From Clostridia bacterium (lineage in GTDB: Bacteria > Bacillota > Clostridia > Christensenellales > CAG-138), in NCBI GenBank assembly GCA_016293975.1, contig JAEDCW010000050.1:1-12996 (forward strand): 12,996 bases of DNA. The letters run 5' to 3'. Position numbers and translations under genes: made by a program. The stretch's first letter is position 1. Every line of letters begins with the position of its first letter. The notes below the pieces were generated by a model that saw only the letters and a program-made list of their open reading frames with translations, did no database searches and was not told where the DNA came from. Positions 1 to 5,676 of this stretch are shown here, one piece after another.

Positions 1-759
1 GAGATTGAAATAGCCAAGCGTATGGCAGAAGGCGACGAAGAAGCCAGAAAACAGCTTGCAGAGGCGAACCTAAGACTGGTAGTAAGTGTTGCAAAGAAAT
101 ACGTCGGTAAAGGACTGCTTTTTCTCGACCTCATACAGGAGGGTAATATTGGTCTTATAAAGGCTGTAGAGAAGTTCGATTATAGGAAGGGATATAAATT
201 CTCCACATATGCTACATGGTGGATTCGTCAGGCTATCACAAGGGCAATTGCTGATCAGGCTCGCACTATAAGAATCCCCGTACATATGGTCGAGACGATA
301 AACAAGCTCATAAGATGTCAGAGACAGCTTATACAGGACTTGGGTCGAGAACCTCGCCCAGAGGAAATTGCACAGGAGATGGGCATATCTGTAGAGAAGG
401 TGCGCGAGATTCGAAAAATAGCTCAGGAGCCAGTTTCGCTTGAGACTCCTATCGGTGAAGAGGACGACAGTCATCTGGCCGACTTTATACCGGACGACGA
501 TGCACCAGCTCCCGCGGAAGCCGCATCATACACACTACTTAGGGAACAGCTTCTTGAGGTGCTCGATACACTTACTCCTCGTGAAGAGATGGTATTAAGG
601 CTTCGCTTTGGACTCGATGACGGAAAGAATCGTACTCTTGAGGAGGTGGGACGTGAGTTCAAGGTGACGAGGGAGAGAATCAGGCAGATTGAAGCGAAGG
701 CGCTCAGAAAACTGCGTCATCCCAGCAGGAGCAAAAAGCTCAGAGATTTTCTCGATTAA
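1..759 (+). CDS. rpoD: RNA polymerase primary sigma factor RpoD/SigA (5' end outside window)
   Basis: Primary sigma factor that directs RNA polymerase core to housekeeping promoters. The frame is open from base 1, so the N-terminal part (region 1 and the start of region 2) is cut off by the window edge. 252 codons are visible, ending in TAA. Seen in order: region 2.1-2.4, with the RLVVSVAKKYVGKG segment, the DLIQEGNIGLIKAVEKFD core-binding segment and the YATWWIRQAITRAI -10 recognition helix; region 3, including the finger-like stretch before DDD; and region 4.2, with the helix-turn-helix around REFKVTRERIRQIEAKALRKL. The C-terminus RSKKLRDFLD is the usual RpoD end. Family assignment is very secure, and an alternative sigma factor is ruled out by the complete region 4 signature. 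A strong terminator follows 16 bases after the stop codon. Confidence 0.97.
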   Translation, partial: EIEIAKRMAEGDEEARKQLAEANLRLVVSVAKKYVGKGLLFLDLIQEGNIGLIKAVEKFDYRKGYKFSTYATWWIRQAITRAIADQARTIRIPVHMVETINKLIRCQRQLIQDLGREPRPEEIAQEMGISVEKVREIRKIAQEPVSLETPIGEEDDSHLADFIPDDDAPAPAEAASYTLLREQLLEVLDTLTPREEMVLRLRFGLDDGKNRTLEEVGREFKVTRERIRQIEAKALRKLRHPSRSKKLRDFLD

Positions 760-775
760 TAAACAAAGTATCTTT

Positions 776-798
776 AAGGCATCTCTGATGCCTTTTTT
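776..798 (+). terminator. Rho-independent terminator of rpoD
   Basis: An 8-bp perfect stem (AAGGCATC at 776-783 pairing with GATGCCTT at 787-794) with a 3-base TCT loop is followed by a run of T. It lies 16 bases after the rpoD stop and closes that transcript. Confidence 0.9.
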
Positions 799-870
799 GA
801 GTGATAGTTATTTTTCTAATCTAAACTCGGAAAAGACTGCCCATCTCGCTAAAGCACACGGCTTTTATAC

Positions 871-903
871 TAAAAGAGTGAAGCGTAAAACTACGACTTC
901 ACT
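871..903 (-). terminator. Rho-independent terminator of the minus-strand glycosidase operon
   Basis: Read on the minus strand, AGTGAAG pairs with CTTCACT (903-897 with 883-877) and the inner CGTA pairs with TACG. There is one bulged base and a GTTT loop, giving 11 base pairs, followed by CTTTTAGTAT. It lies 20 bases beyond the stop of the 72-residue membrane protein gene. With the rpoD terminator it forms a convergent terminator pair filling the 760-922 gap. I see nothing else in that gap except a weak AAAGC/GCTTT inverted repeat near 851-865. Confidence 0.75.
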
Positions 904-922
904 TACATTTAGATACGATTAC

Positions 923-1141
923 TTAATTGTTTTTGTTTTCCCTACGCTTGCTCTTATTGTATTGGGTTATGTATGCCAATACTGCATTTATTATGTTAAG
1001 TCCACCGAGCACGTATATGATTACTCTCGAGGAGTTGTTTCTCAAAAACCCGATAAGAGGATTAAATGAGTCGAGTATTGTAAGCACTATAAGGCTTGCT
1101 GCCAGTATAAACGTTATATGAGGATATAGTATCTTGTACAT
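923..1141 (-). CDS. Small two-helix membrane protein, unknown function
   Basis: A 72-residue protein I do not recognise. Two hydrophobic helices are visible, at about residues 4-24 and 39-59, separated by a short loop containing DSFNP. The tail after residue 60 is strongly basic (KSKRRENKNN), which predicts that both ends are cytoplasmic. The ATG begins one base after the TAA of the upstream glycosidase-domain gene, and an AGGGGG sequence at 1152-1147 serves as ribosome binding site inside the end of that gene. The two are therefore almost certainly co-transcribed and translationally coupled. A minus-strand terminator follows the stop, which supports a real gene. A role as membrane partner of the glycosidase protein is only an inference from coupling. 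Confidence 0.72.
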   Translation of the reverse strand: MYKILYPHITFILAASLIVLTILDSFNPLIGFLRNNSSRVIIYVLGGLNIINAVLAYITQYNKSKRRENKNN

Positions 1142-1142
1142 A

Positions 1143-2171
1143 TTAGCCCCCTACCTGCGGTTCACAGATATAAATAATGTCTCCGACCCTACGTCCGCCA
1201 TTATAAGGCCTATTGTAGAGAGAATCTTGTCTTAAGCCGAAAGACATCGTAGCACTTTGTCCGCCGTCGAGATTATAGGCACTCTTGCAGCCCAGTTCAT
1301 AGAATATCTGAGACATATCTTTAAGCGTTAATCCTACTGAATAGTCGGGCTGTCTGCCGTCTGCTACTAAGAGTATATAATGACCGGGTTCATAATAACC
1401 TATTGCTGTCCTGGGGTTTGCACGCGGAACCGTACTGTTGAACTCTTTGGTAGCATTCCCGTTTTTGTCCAAAAGGCTGGGGCCAAAGCACCATGCCTGG
1501 AAAGCTCCGTTTGTCTTGATGTAATCGATATCTACCTCGCCGGGACCGTATGTGGCAAGCACGCCATCGTTGTAAAGCACTGCTACATCAGCTGTATTAG
1601 TCTTTTCGCTGTACAGTACGCCGTTTCTTATGACGAGTCCGTCGTAAGCAAACTGGCAGTAGTCGCCGGAAAATGCTGCAATGGCATTATTTGCCGCACC
1701 GATTTCATATACCCATTTGGGGTCATATACTCTATAGTCGTTTGAACCGAATGCAGTCCTGAGGCTCGAGAGATCTCGAATATAGATATCGGCAACGAAG
1801 TATACTGTGTCGTACTTTTCGACTCGCGCAATCTCGATAACCACATTCTCGCTCTTGTAAGAGTTTTCGGTTATAACGGGCTCGCTTCCGATGGCTCCGA
1901 GCTTATCTCCGACGTTTGCACCGAACATACCTGCGTACTGCAAGTCGAGGGTGGGCGCAGGAGTATCGCTTCCGATAACTTCGGTGGGTGCAGGCGTCGC
2001 CGATGCGGTGGGGGCTACAGATGGTGTGGGCAACACAACACTAGGATTATCGGGCTTGTCTCTCAAACATAGAAAATAATAAATACTGCCAAGTATAATG
2101 CAGACGATGACAGCGTCTATCAAGATGCAAATCAACGGATGCATTTTTTTGCTATGCTTTCTGGTATTCAA
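1143..2171 (-). CDS. Membrane-anchored phosphodiester glycosidase (NAGPA) domain protein
   Basis: A 342-residue protein with a short basic N-terminus, one signal-anchor helix (about residues 12-36), a Pro/Thr/Ser/Ala-rich linker (about 40-76), and a C-terminal NAGPA/DUF2233 domain facing outward. Diagnostic domain motifs are NPRTAIGYY, LLVADGR, a conserved LDGGQSATM near the end and a final GGRRVGDIIYI. The family includes the enzyme that uncovers mannose-6-phosphate, N-acetylglucosamine-1-phosphodiester alpha-N-acetylglucosaminidase. Bacterial members are thought to cut glycosyl phosphodiester bonds in surface polymers or exopolysaccharide, but the substrate here cannot be read from sequence. 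Start: the frame opens with a TTG at 2183, but GGAGG lies at 2181-2177, five bases before a second TTG at 2171, so I choose the latter. It has a good sigma-A promoter upstream and is coupled to the small membrane protein gene downstream. Confidence 0.88.
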   Translation of the reverse strand: MNTRKHSKKMHPLICILIDAVIVCIILGSIYYFLCLRDKPDNPSVVLPTPSVAPTASATPAPTEVIGSDTPAPTLDLQYAGMFGANVGDKLGAIGSEPVITENSYKSENVVIEIARVEKYDTVYFVADIYIRDLSSLRTAFGSNDYRVYDPKWVYEIGAANNAIAAFSGDYCQFAYDGLVIRNGVLYSEKTNTADVAVLYNDGVLATYGPGEVDIDYIKTNGAFQAWCFGPSLLDKNGNATKEFNSTVPRANPRTAIGYYEPGHYILLVADGRQPDYSVGLTLKDMSQIFYELGCKSAYNLDGGQSATMSFGLRQDSLYNRPYNGGRRVGDIIYICEPQVGG

Positions 2172-2230
2172 GTTCGCCTCCAAAATTTAACAGAGTATCC
2201 AAGATAAACGTATGAGAATATCCATGTGTA

Positions 2231-2260
2231 ACTATAACACTAAACTACCGACAATATCAA
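2231..2260 (-). promoter_or_regulatory. Sigma-A promoter for the glycosidase operon
   Basis: On the minus strand, TTGATA (2260-2255) and TATAGT (2236-2231) are separated by 18 bases. Each hexamer matches its consensus at five of six positions. Transcription would start near 2224 and give a leader of about 53 bases before the TTG start at 2171. Confidence 0.65.
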
Positions 2261-2318
2261 CACGTAGAATAGTTGTTTTATTCAGATTAAGGCTCAAAAA
2301 TATATATTATTTCTCTTG

Positions 2319-2347
2319 TTGCATACAAACAACGACCATGGTAGAAT
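2319..2347 (+). promoter_or_regulatory. Sigma-A promoter for rpmB
   Basis: TTGCAT (2319-2324) and TAGAAT (2342-2347) are separated by exactly 17 bases. They lie about 40 bases before the rpmB start, with no other good candidate in the 204-base divergent gap. That gap otherwise holds only the opposing promoter for the glycosidase operon. Confidence 0.7.
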
Positions 2348-2387
2348 ACTGTTGTTTTGATGTTTTCGCAGACAAGGAGGTGTTACT

Positions 2388-2579
2388 GTGGGTAAATATT
2401 GTGAGGTCTGCAAGAAGGGCGCAATGTCTGGTAACAACGTCAGCCATTCAAATAGGAAGACAAAGCGTAGCTGGTTACCTAACGTTCAGAGGGTTAACGT
2501 TATGGTCAACGGAAAGGCAACAAAGATGTGTGTTTGCACACGTTGCTTGCGTTCTCAGAAGGTTGAGCGCTGCATATAA
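2388..2579 (+). CDS. rpmB: 50S ribosomal protein L28 (zinc-binding form)
   Basis: A 63-residue large-subunit ribosomal protein. The sequence starts MGKYCEVCKKG and continues with the L28 core (GNNVSHSNRKTKRSWLPN, then VQRVNV and the basic C-terminal part), which is unmistakable, and its length is normal. Two Cys pairs, C5/C8 and C50/C53 (CTRC), mark the zinc-binding (C+) form of the protein rather than the zinc-free paralogue many bacteria keep for zinc starvation. The start is GTG at 2388, with a strong AAGGAGG (2374-2380) seven bases upstream. It is monocistronic, with its own promoter and an immediate strong terminator. Confidence 0.97.
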   Translation: MGKYCEVCKKGAMSGNNVSHSNRKTKRSWLPNVQRVNVMVNGKATKMCVCTRCLRSQKVERCI

Positions 2580-2594
2580 CTATCAAATGAACAG

Positions 2595-2629
2595 TAGCAA
2601 TAAGCACGGGATCCCGTGCTTTTTTGCTA
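2595..2629 (+). terminator. Rho-independent terminator of rpmB
   Basis: A perfect 20-base palindrome (2602-2621, arms AAGCACGGG and CCCGTGCTT) is followed by T residues. Outer TAGCAA (2595-2600) and TTGCTA (2624-2629) can extend the stem. The outer arm contains the stop codon of the converging small membrane protein gene. On the minus strand no T-run follows, so it is mainly a plus-strand terminator. Confidence 0.88.
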
Positions 2630-2830
2630 TTTTCTGCATATAAGGCATACGCTTATAATTATCAGAACAACGAGGAATGCTATTAGTGTCCACAGCGGAG
2701 CTAAAAGCATACCCAGAATCAATGCGGAAAAGCAAATTACACAAATGAAAATTGATGGATTATAGCCCAGATGTCTCTTGCTGGCTTTTCGTCCATATTT
2801 TCTTCTCAACAGATAAATAAACTCATTCAT
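2627..2830 (-). CDS. Small membrane protein, unknown function
   Basis: A 67-residue protein starting MNEFIYLLRRKYGRK. It has a strongly basic amphipathic N-terminal third (K/R-rich, residues 9-19) followed by two closely spaced hydrophobic helices (about residues 25-41 and 43-63) ending in CRK. I do not recognise the family. Start choice: an in-frame ATG exists 11 codons upstream, but the ATG at 2830 is preceded by GGGGGAAGG and gives a clean N-terminus. It converges on rpmB, and its TAG stop lies in the outer arm of the rpmB terminator. It is divergent from spoIVB. A sporulation link is possible from position only. The ribosome binding site, typical membrane topology and lack of any competing gene make it likely to be real. 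Confidence 0.6.
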   Translation of the reverse strand: MNEFIYLLRRKYGRKASKRHLGYNPSIFICVICFSALILGMLLAPLWTLIAFLVVLIIISVCLICRK

Positions 2831-2849
2831 AGCCTTCCCCCTTGATTTG

Positions 2850-2879
2850 ATAATATGCTTCATCGTCTTGAATCGTTAA
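2850..2879 (-). promoter_or_regulatory. Possible promoter for the small membrane protein gene
   Basis: Minus-strand TTAACG (2879-2874), 18 bases, then TATTAT (2855-2850). The -10 is good and the -35 is mediocre. The predicted start would leave only a dozen bases of leader, so this is tentative. Confidence 0.3.
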
Positions 2880-2930
2880 CTCGGATATGCATTACTTCAA
2901 AATAATACGCGTCGATGAAGAATTTAATAC

Positions 2931-2959
2931 GCCTACAGCTCGCACATGAGGGGACACTA
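2931..2959 (+). promoter_or_regulatory. Sigma-F-like promoter upstream of spoIVB
   Basis: GGGGACACTA (2950-2959) fits the G-rich -10 element recognised by the forespore factor sigma-F at every position. GCCTA (2931-2935), four of five matches to its -35, lies 14 bases upstream. The predicted start is about 20 bases before the spoIVB ATG. In Bacillus subtilis spoIVB is a forespore gene read by sigma-F weakly and sigma-G strongly, so the location makes sense. I see no equally good sigma-A site here. Confidence 0.5.
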
Positions 2960-2984
2960 ACCCTAAACTGATTAGAGGTGCGAT

Positions 2985-4268
2985 ATGAAGAAAACTAGGA
3001 AAACATTTACAAAAGTAATAGGTGCTTTGTTGGCCGCCTTGATCTGCCTTTACAATACGGGGTCAGACATGCAGCTTCTTCGTAGTATTCCCGATGATTT
3101 GTATACTTATGAAGATAAAGGGGATTCGCACTATGCAGATTATTATGACGGCAGATTCAGGTTGGTAACAGATGACGACTCAGAGGTAGCGTTGTCATTT
3201 GACCAGTCTCTGTCGCAGTTAAAGAATAATGGGTCAAATAGTACCGCTCGGGTACGCCTGCATGATATCGTGGATGTCAAGACCGTAAACCTGAAGTACC
3301 GAGAGTCGATAACCGTTATGCCTGGCGGTCGCTGCGTTGGCATCCATATAAAGACCGACGGATTGCTTGTGGTTGGATTCGGGCAGTTTGATACAGATAA
3401 GGGGTATATCTCTCCGGCAAAGCAGTTTGGCTTGCGCGCAGGAGATATTATCGTTGAAGCAAATAGTAAGAACCTAAAATCAGCAAGTCAATTGAGCGAA
3501 ATCGTAGCTCAGAGCACGGATAGCGTCAACTTGCTCATATGGCGCGACGGCAAACTTAAGAATATTATGGTCACGCCTTTAGCCGACAAATCCGATGGAG
3601 TTAGAAAGCTCGGTGTATGGATCAGGGACGATACCGCGGGTATAGGTACACTGTCAATGATTGACGTATCTACAATGCAGTACGGCGTTTTGGGGCATGG
3701 GATCAAGGATGCGGATACCGGTACTCCCATACTTGCACGAGAGGGTAGCTTGCTTAAGGCGACAATACTCGGTGTGCAAAAGAGCGAAAAGGGCGTGCCG
3801 GGTGAGATTCGCGGGACATTCAACTCAAGCTGTGACATTATTGGAAGTGTGGAAGCGTGCACCGATTATGGCGTATATGGGCGACTTAATAGTCCGTGGA
3901 GCAACCCGCTTTATCCAAAGGGAATACAGCTTGCTTATCCCGAGGAGGCTAGGGTGGGAAAGGCGCAAATTTTGACGTCTGTTGAAAACGGCGAGGTAAA
4001 GGCATACAATTGTAAGATAGTGAAGGTCTACAATCAGACAGTGTGTGCGCCGAGAGGTATGGTGATTGAGATAACGGATGACGAGCTGCTAAGCAAGACG
4101 GGAGGAATAGTACAGGGCATGAGCGGCAGTCCGCTAATACAAAACGGAAAGCTAATCGGCATTGTTACTCATGTTTTGATAAATGAACCCAAGAAAGGAT
4201 ATTGTTTGTACGCATATTGGATGTACAGGATTATCAAGGAGGACTATAATATTGGTATGGTTGGCTAA
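2985..4268 (+). CDS. spoIVB: SpoIVB serine peptidase (stage IV sporulation protein B)
   Basis: A forespore-made serine protease secreted into the space between the forespore membranes. In Bacillus it cleaves SpoIVFA to release the SpoIVFB protease and so activate pro-sigma-K. At 427 residues it has the usual length. Seen: a basic N-terminus and signal-anchor helix (about residues 10-26), a PDZ domain (about 130-198, containing GLRAGDII), and the SpoIVB peptidase domain (about 220-427). The catalytic triad is intact: H238 in GHGI, D365 in ITDDEL, and S380 in QGMSGSP. The H-D and D-S spacings match those of the B. subtilis protein (H236, D363, S378). The start is ATG at 2985 behind AGAGGTG (2974-2980). 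It is the first gene of a tight run with the spo0A-like gene, which starts 7-14 bases after its stop. The spoIVB-spo0A pairing is conserved across endospore formers. Confidence 0.96.
   Translation: MKKTRKTFTKVIGALLAALICLYNTGSDMQLLRSIPDDLYTYEDKGDSHYADYYDGRFRLVTDDDSEVALSFDQSLSQLKNNGSNSTARVRLHDIVDVKTVNLKYRESITVMPGGRCVGIHIKTDGLLVVGFGQFDTDKGYISPAKQFGLRAGDIIVEANSKNLKSASQLSEIVAQSTDSVNLLIWRDGKLKNIMVTPLADKSDGVRKLGVWIRDDTAGIGTLSMIDVSTMQYGVLGHGIKDADTGTPILAREGSLLKATILGVQKSEKGVPGEIRGTFNSSCDIIGSVEACTDYGVYGRLNSPWSNPLYPKGIQLAYPEEARVGKAQILTSVENGEVKAYNCKIVKVYNQTVCAPRGMVIEITDDELLSKTGGIVQGMSGSPLIQNGKLIGIVTHVLINEPKKGYCLYAYWMYRIIKEDYNIGMVG
4194..4222 (+). promoter_or_regulatory. Possible sigma-H promoter for the spo0A-like gene, inside spoIVB
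   Basis: AAAGGATAT (4194-4202) fits the sigma-H -35 pattern (purine, W, AGGA, W, W, T) completely, and TGGAT (4218-4222) matches the -10 core at four of five positions. The spacer is 15 bases, one or two longer than usual. It lies in the last 75 bases of spoIVB, about 55-80 bases before spo0A. Bacillus spo0A has a sigma-H promoter. The GGATAT also encodes a Gly-Tyr that seems to be conserved in SpoIVB, so the match may be coincidence. Confidence 0.3.
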
Positions 4269-4275
4269 AGGGGGG

Positions 4276-5025
4276 ATGATTTTGCGTATTGCAGTGATAT
4301 CTGATAATACAGAACAAAGGAATGGGATAGTTGGTGCTTTTTCTTTTGCAAAAGATGTCGTATGTTTTGAAGCGAATAACGTAGAATCCCTAAATGAGCA
4401 GAAAAGAGAGGTTGACTTTGTCGTTCTGGCGGTCGACCCGGACAATATAGCTGAGATAGAGCGTGCCGGTATGCTTTTTTCCGAAAGAGCGGCACAGCCT
4501 CCCCTGAGTCTGTGCGTGGTTATGAATACGCAGTCGGAGGAGACCTTATTGCGAGTATGTGACACTGTTTCGTTGGTTTTCGTACAGCCTGCGGATTACG
4601 TATTGCTTGCAAAGAGTGTACTCAATGCATGGGACAATTATGCGGATGCGAACAGGACAGATACAGATATGGGGAGTACAGCGAGGGAAATAGAGCGCTT
4701 ATTACAAAGATTGGGTTTTCATTCAAAGCATTTGGGATACGGTTATCTGATTGAAGGGCTTGAATATGTAAGCTGCTATAAAAAGCTGGGTTTTACAATG
4801 ACCGATGTTTATACGTTTGTCGCACAAAGAAGAAATACGAGGCCAAAACTCGTCGAGAGATGCATACGACATGCGATTGAGCGTGCGTGGCTTGAGGGCA
4901 ATATAGATGCACAGTGGGAGATGTTCGGAGATACTCTAAATAAACAAAGGGGAAAACCGACAAATCTGCAGTTCGTAAAGACACTTAATAATCGGCTGTT
5001 GTTTATGAATACGGAGTCAAAATAG
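4276..5025 (+). CDS. spo0A: Spo0A-type response regulator with degenerate receiver domain
   Basis: A 249-residue protein with Spo0A architecture: a receiver-like domain (about residues 1-118), a linker, and the Spo0A C-terminal DNA-binding domain (about 136-246). The C-terminal part is well conserved, including LVERCIRHAIERAWLEGNID at the recognition-helix region and RGKPTNLQFVKTLNNRL. The receiver has lost its chemistry. The phosphoacceptor Asp is Ala52 (VDFVVLAVD against PDVLVLDI), the switch Thr is Asn84, the invariant Lys is Gln104 (VQPAD against LKPFD), and only one of the N-terminal acidic pair remains (SDN). In Bacillus, Spo0A controls sporulation entry after phosphorelay phosphorylation; this protein would have to act without it. 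The start is ATG at 4276, or TTG at 4282, which has better spacing from the AAGGGGGG before it and gives a more typical N-terminus (RIAVISDN). The position directly after spoIVB marks it as the spo0A locus, not a random paralogue. Confidence 0.9.
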   Translation: MILRIAVISDNTEQRNGIVGAFSFAKDVVCFEANNVESLNEQKREVDFVVLAVDPDNIAEIERAGMLFSERAAQPPLSLCVVMNTQSEETLLRVCDTVSLVFVQPADYVLLAKSVLNAWDNYADANRTDTDMGSTAREIERLLQRLGFHSKHLGYGYLIEGLEYVSCYKKLGFTMTDVYTFVAQRRNTRPKLVERCIRHAIERAWLEGNIDAQWEMFGDTLNKQRGKPTNLQFVKTLNNRLLFMNTESK

Positions 5026-5054
5026 GTCGTATTATATAGTCTGAGGTGACAATA

Positions 5055-5630
5055 TTGCGTGAAATCAGACGAAACAGCTTACATGGTGGACGTGAAACCG
5101 GCAATATCAGGCAAATCTATGTGCTTTTTATCATTCTGTTTGCAGGCGGAATACTTATAGGAATACGATTTATAAATCAACTTGGCTTGGATTACAATGT
5201 GACCAGCATCGACGCACAAGGCATTGGTGGATACGTGCTGAGAGGTGTTTTGTCTGTCGCACTATGTGTTAGTTGTATATGCCTGGCGGGTATTTGGATT
5301 CCAGGCATACCACTTTGCTTGGCGGTACCGGTGTTTAGGGGAATGCTGCTTTACGGTGCGATATACTCGGTTTGTATGAAGTGGGATGGAATGATTGCGT
5401 TTTTGTTGGTTACGCTTAATATTATAGGGGAAGCTATGGTGGCGGCAGGAGTGGCTTCGCTTTTTTCGGACGCAATAACACTGTGGAATAAACGGATAAA
5501 ACACAGTACTATGGGTGGCGACACTGGGGAAGCCTGCGTGAGAATAAAAGCTACCGAAATAATTCTGTTATCGGCTTATGTAGTAATTAACGGTATTGTG
5601 GTTCCGTATCTGGTCGCCGTTGGTAATTGA
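5055..5630 (+). CDS. SpoIIM-like sporulation membrane protein
   Basis: A 191-residue integral membrane protein with about five hydrophobic segments (near residues 20-40, 62-82, 86-106, 113-137 and 166-190) and a short basic N-terminus. The pattern GGILIG after the first helix, then the WIPGIPL turn and PVFRGMLLYG, resembles the SpoIIM family. SpoIIM works with SpoIID and SpoIIP in the peptidoglycan-degrading complex that drives engulfment, scaffolded by SpoIIM in the mother-cell membrane. Context agrees: spo0A lies before it and deoB after it, and spoIIM lies near drm (deoB) in B. subtilis. Start: GTG at 5046 is possible, but GAGGTGA (5043-5049) sits correctly before the TTG at 5055, which I prefer. 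Similarity is moderate, so a diverged SpoIIM is the best reading rather than a certain one. Confidence 0.68.
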   Translation: MREIRRNSLHGGRETGNIRQIYVLFIILFAGGILIGIRFINQLGLDYNVTSIDAQGIGGYVLRGVLSVALCVSCICLAGIWIPGIPLCLAVPVFRGMLLYGAIYSVCMKWDGMIAFLLVTLNIIGEAMVAAGVASLFSDAITLWNKRIKHSTMGGDTGEACVRIKATEIILLSAYVVINGIVVPYLVAVGN

Positions 5631-5676
5631 CTAAGGCAAAGCATGGGTGATAGAATAAGCTAAAGGAGTGAGACCT

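Noticed and set aside
689..1069. Plus-strand open frame running from the rpoD end across its terminator
   Set aside because: Overlaps the rpoD 3' end, both terminators and the opposing membrane protein gene; no ribosome binding site or domain.
2212..2643. Plus-strand open frame of 143 codons overlapping rpmB in another frame
   Set aside because: Covers the rpmB promoter, gene and terminator, with no family resemblance; rpmB is certain.
2869..2896. Possible sigma-G promoter (TGAAT then CATTACT) before spoIVB
   Set aside because: The spacer is only about 15-16 bases and the -10 does not fit CATnnTA; the sigma-F-like site downstream is clearly better.
4435..4440. Asp54 of the Spo0A-like protein as the phosphoacceptor
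   Set aside because: In receivers the phosphorylated Asp is five residues after the Asp that starts the beta-3 strand; that position is Ala52, and Asp54 is two residues too late. The partner Lys and Thr are also gone.
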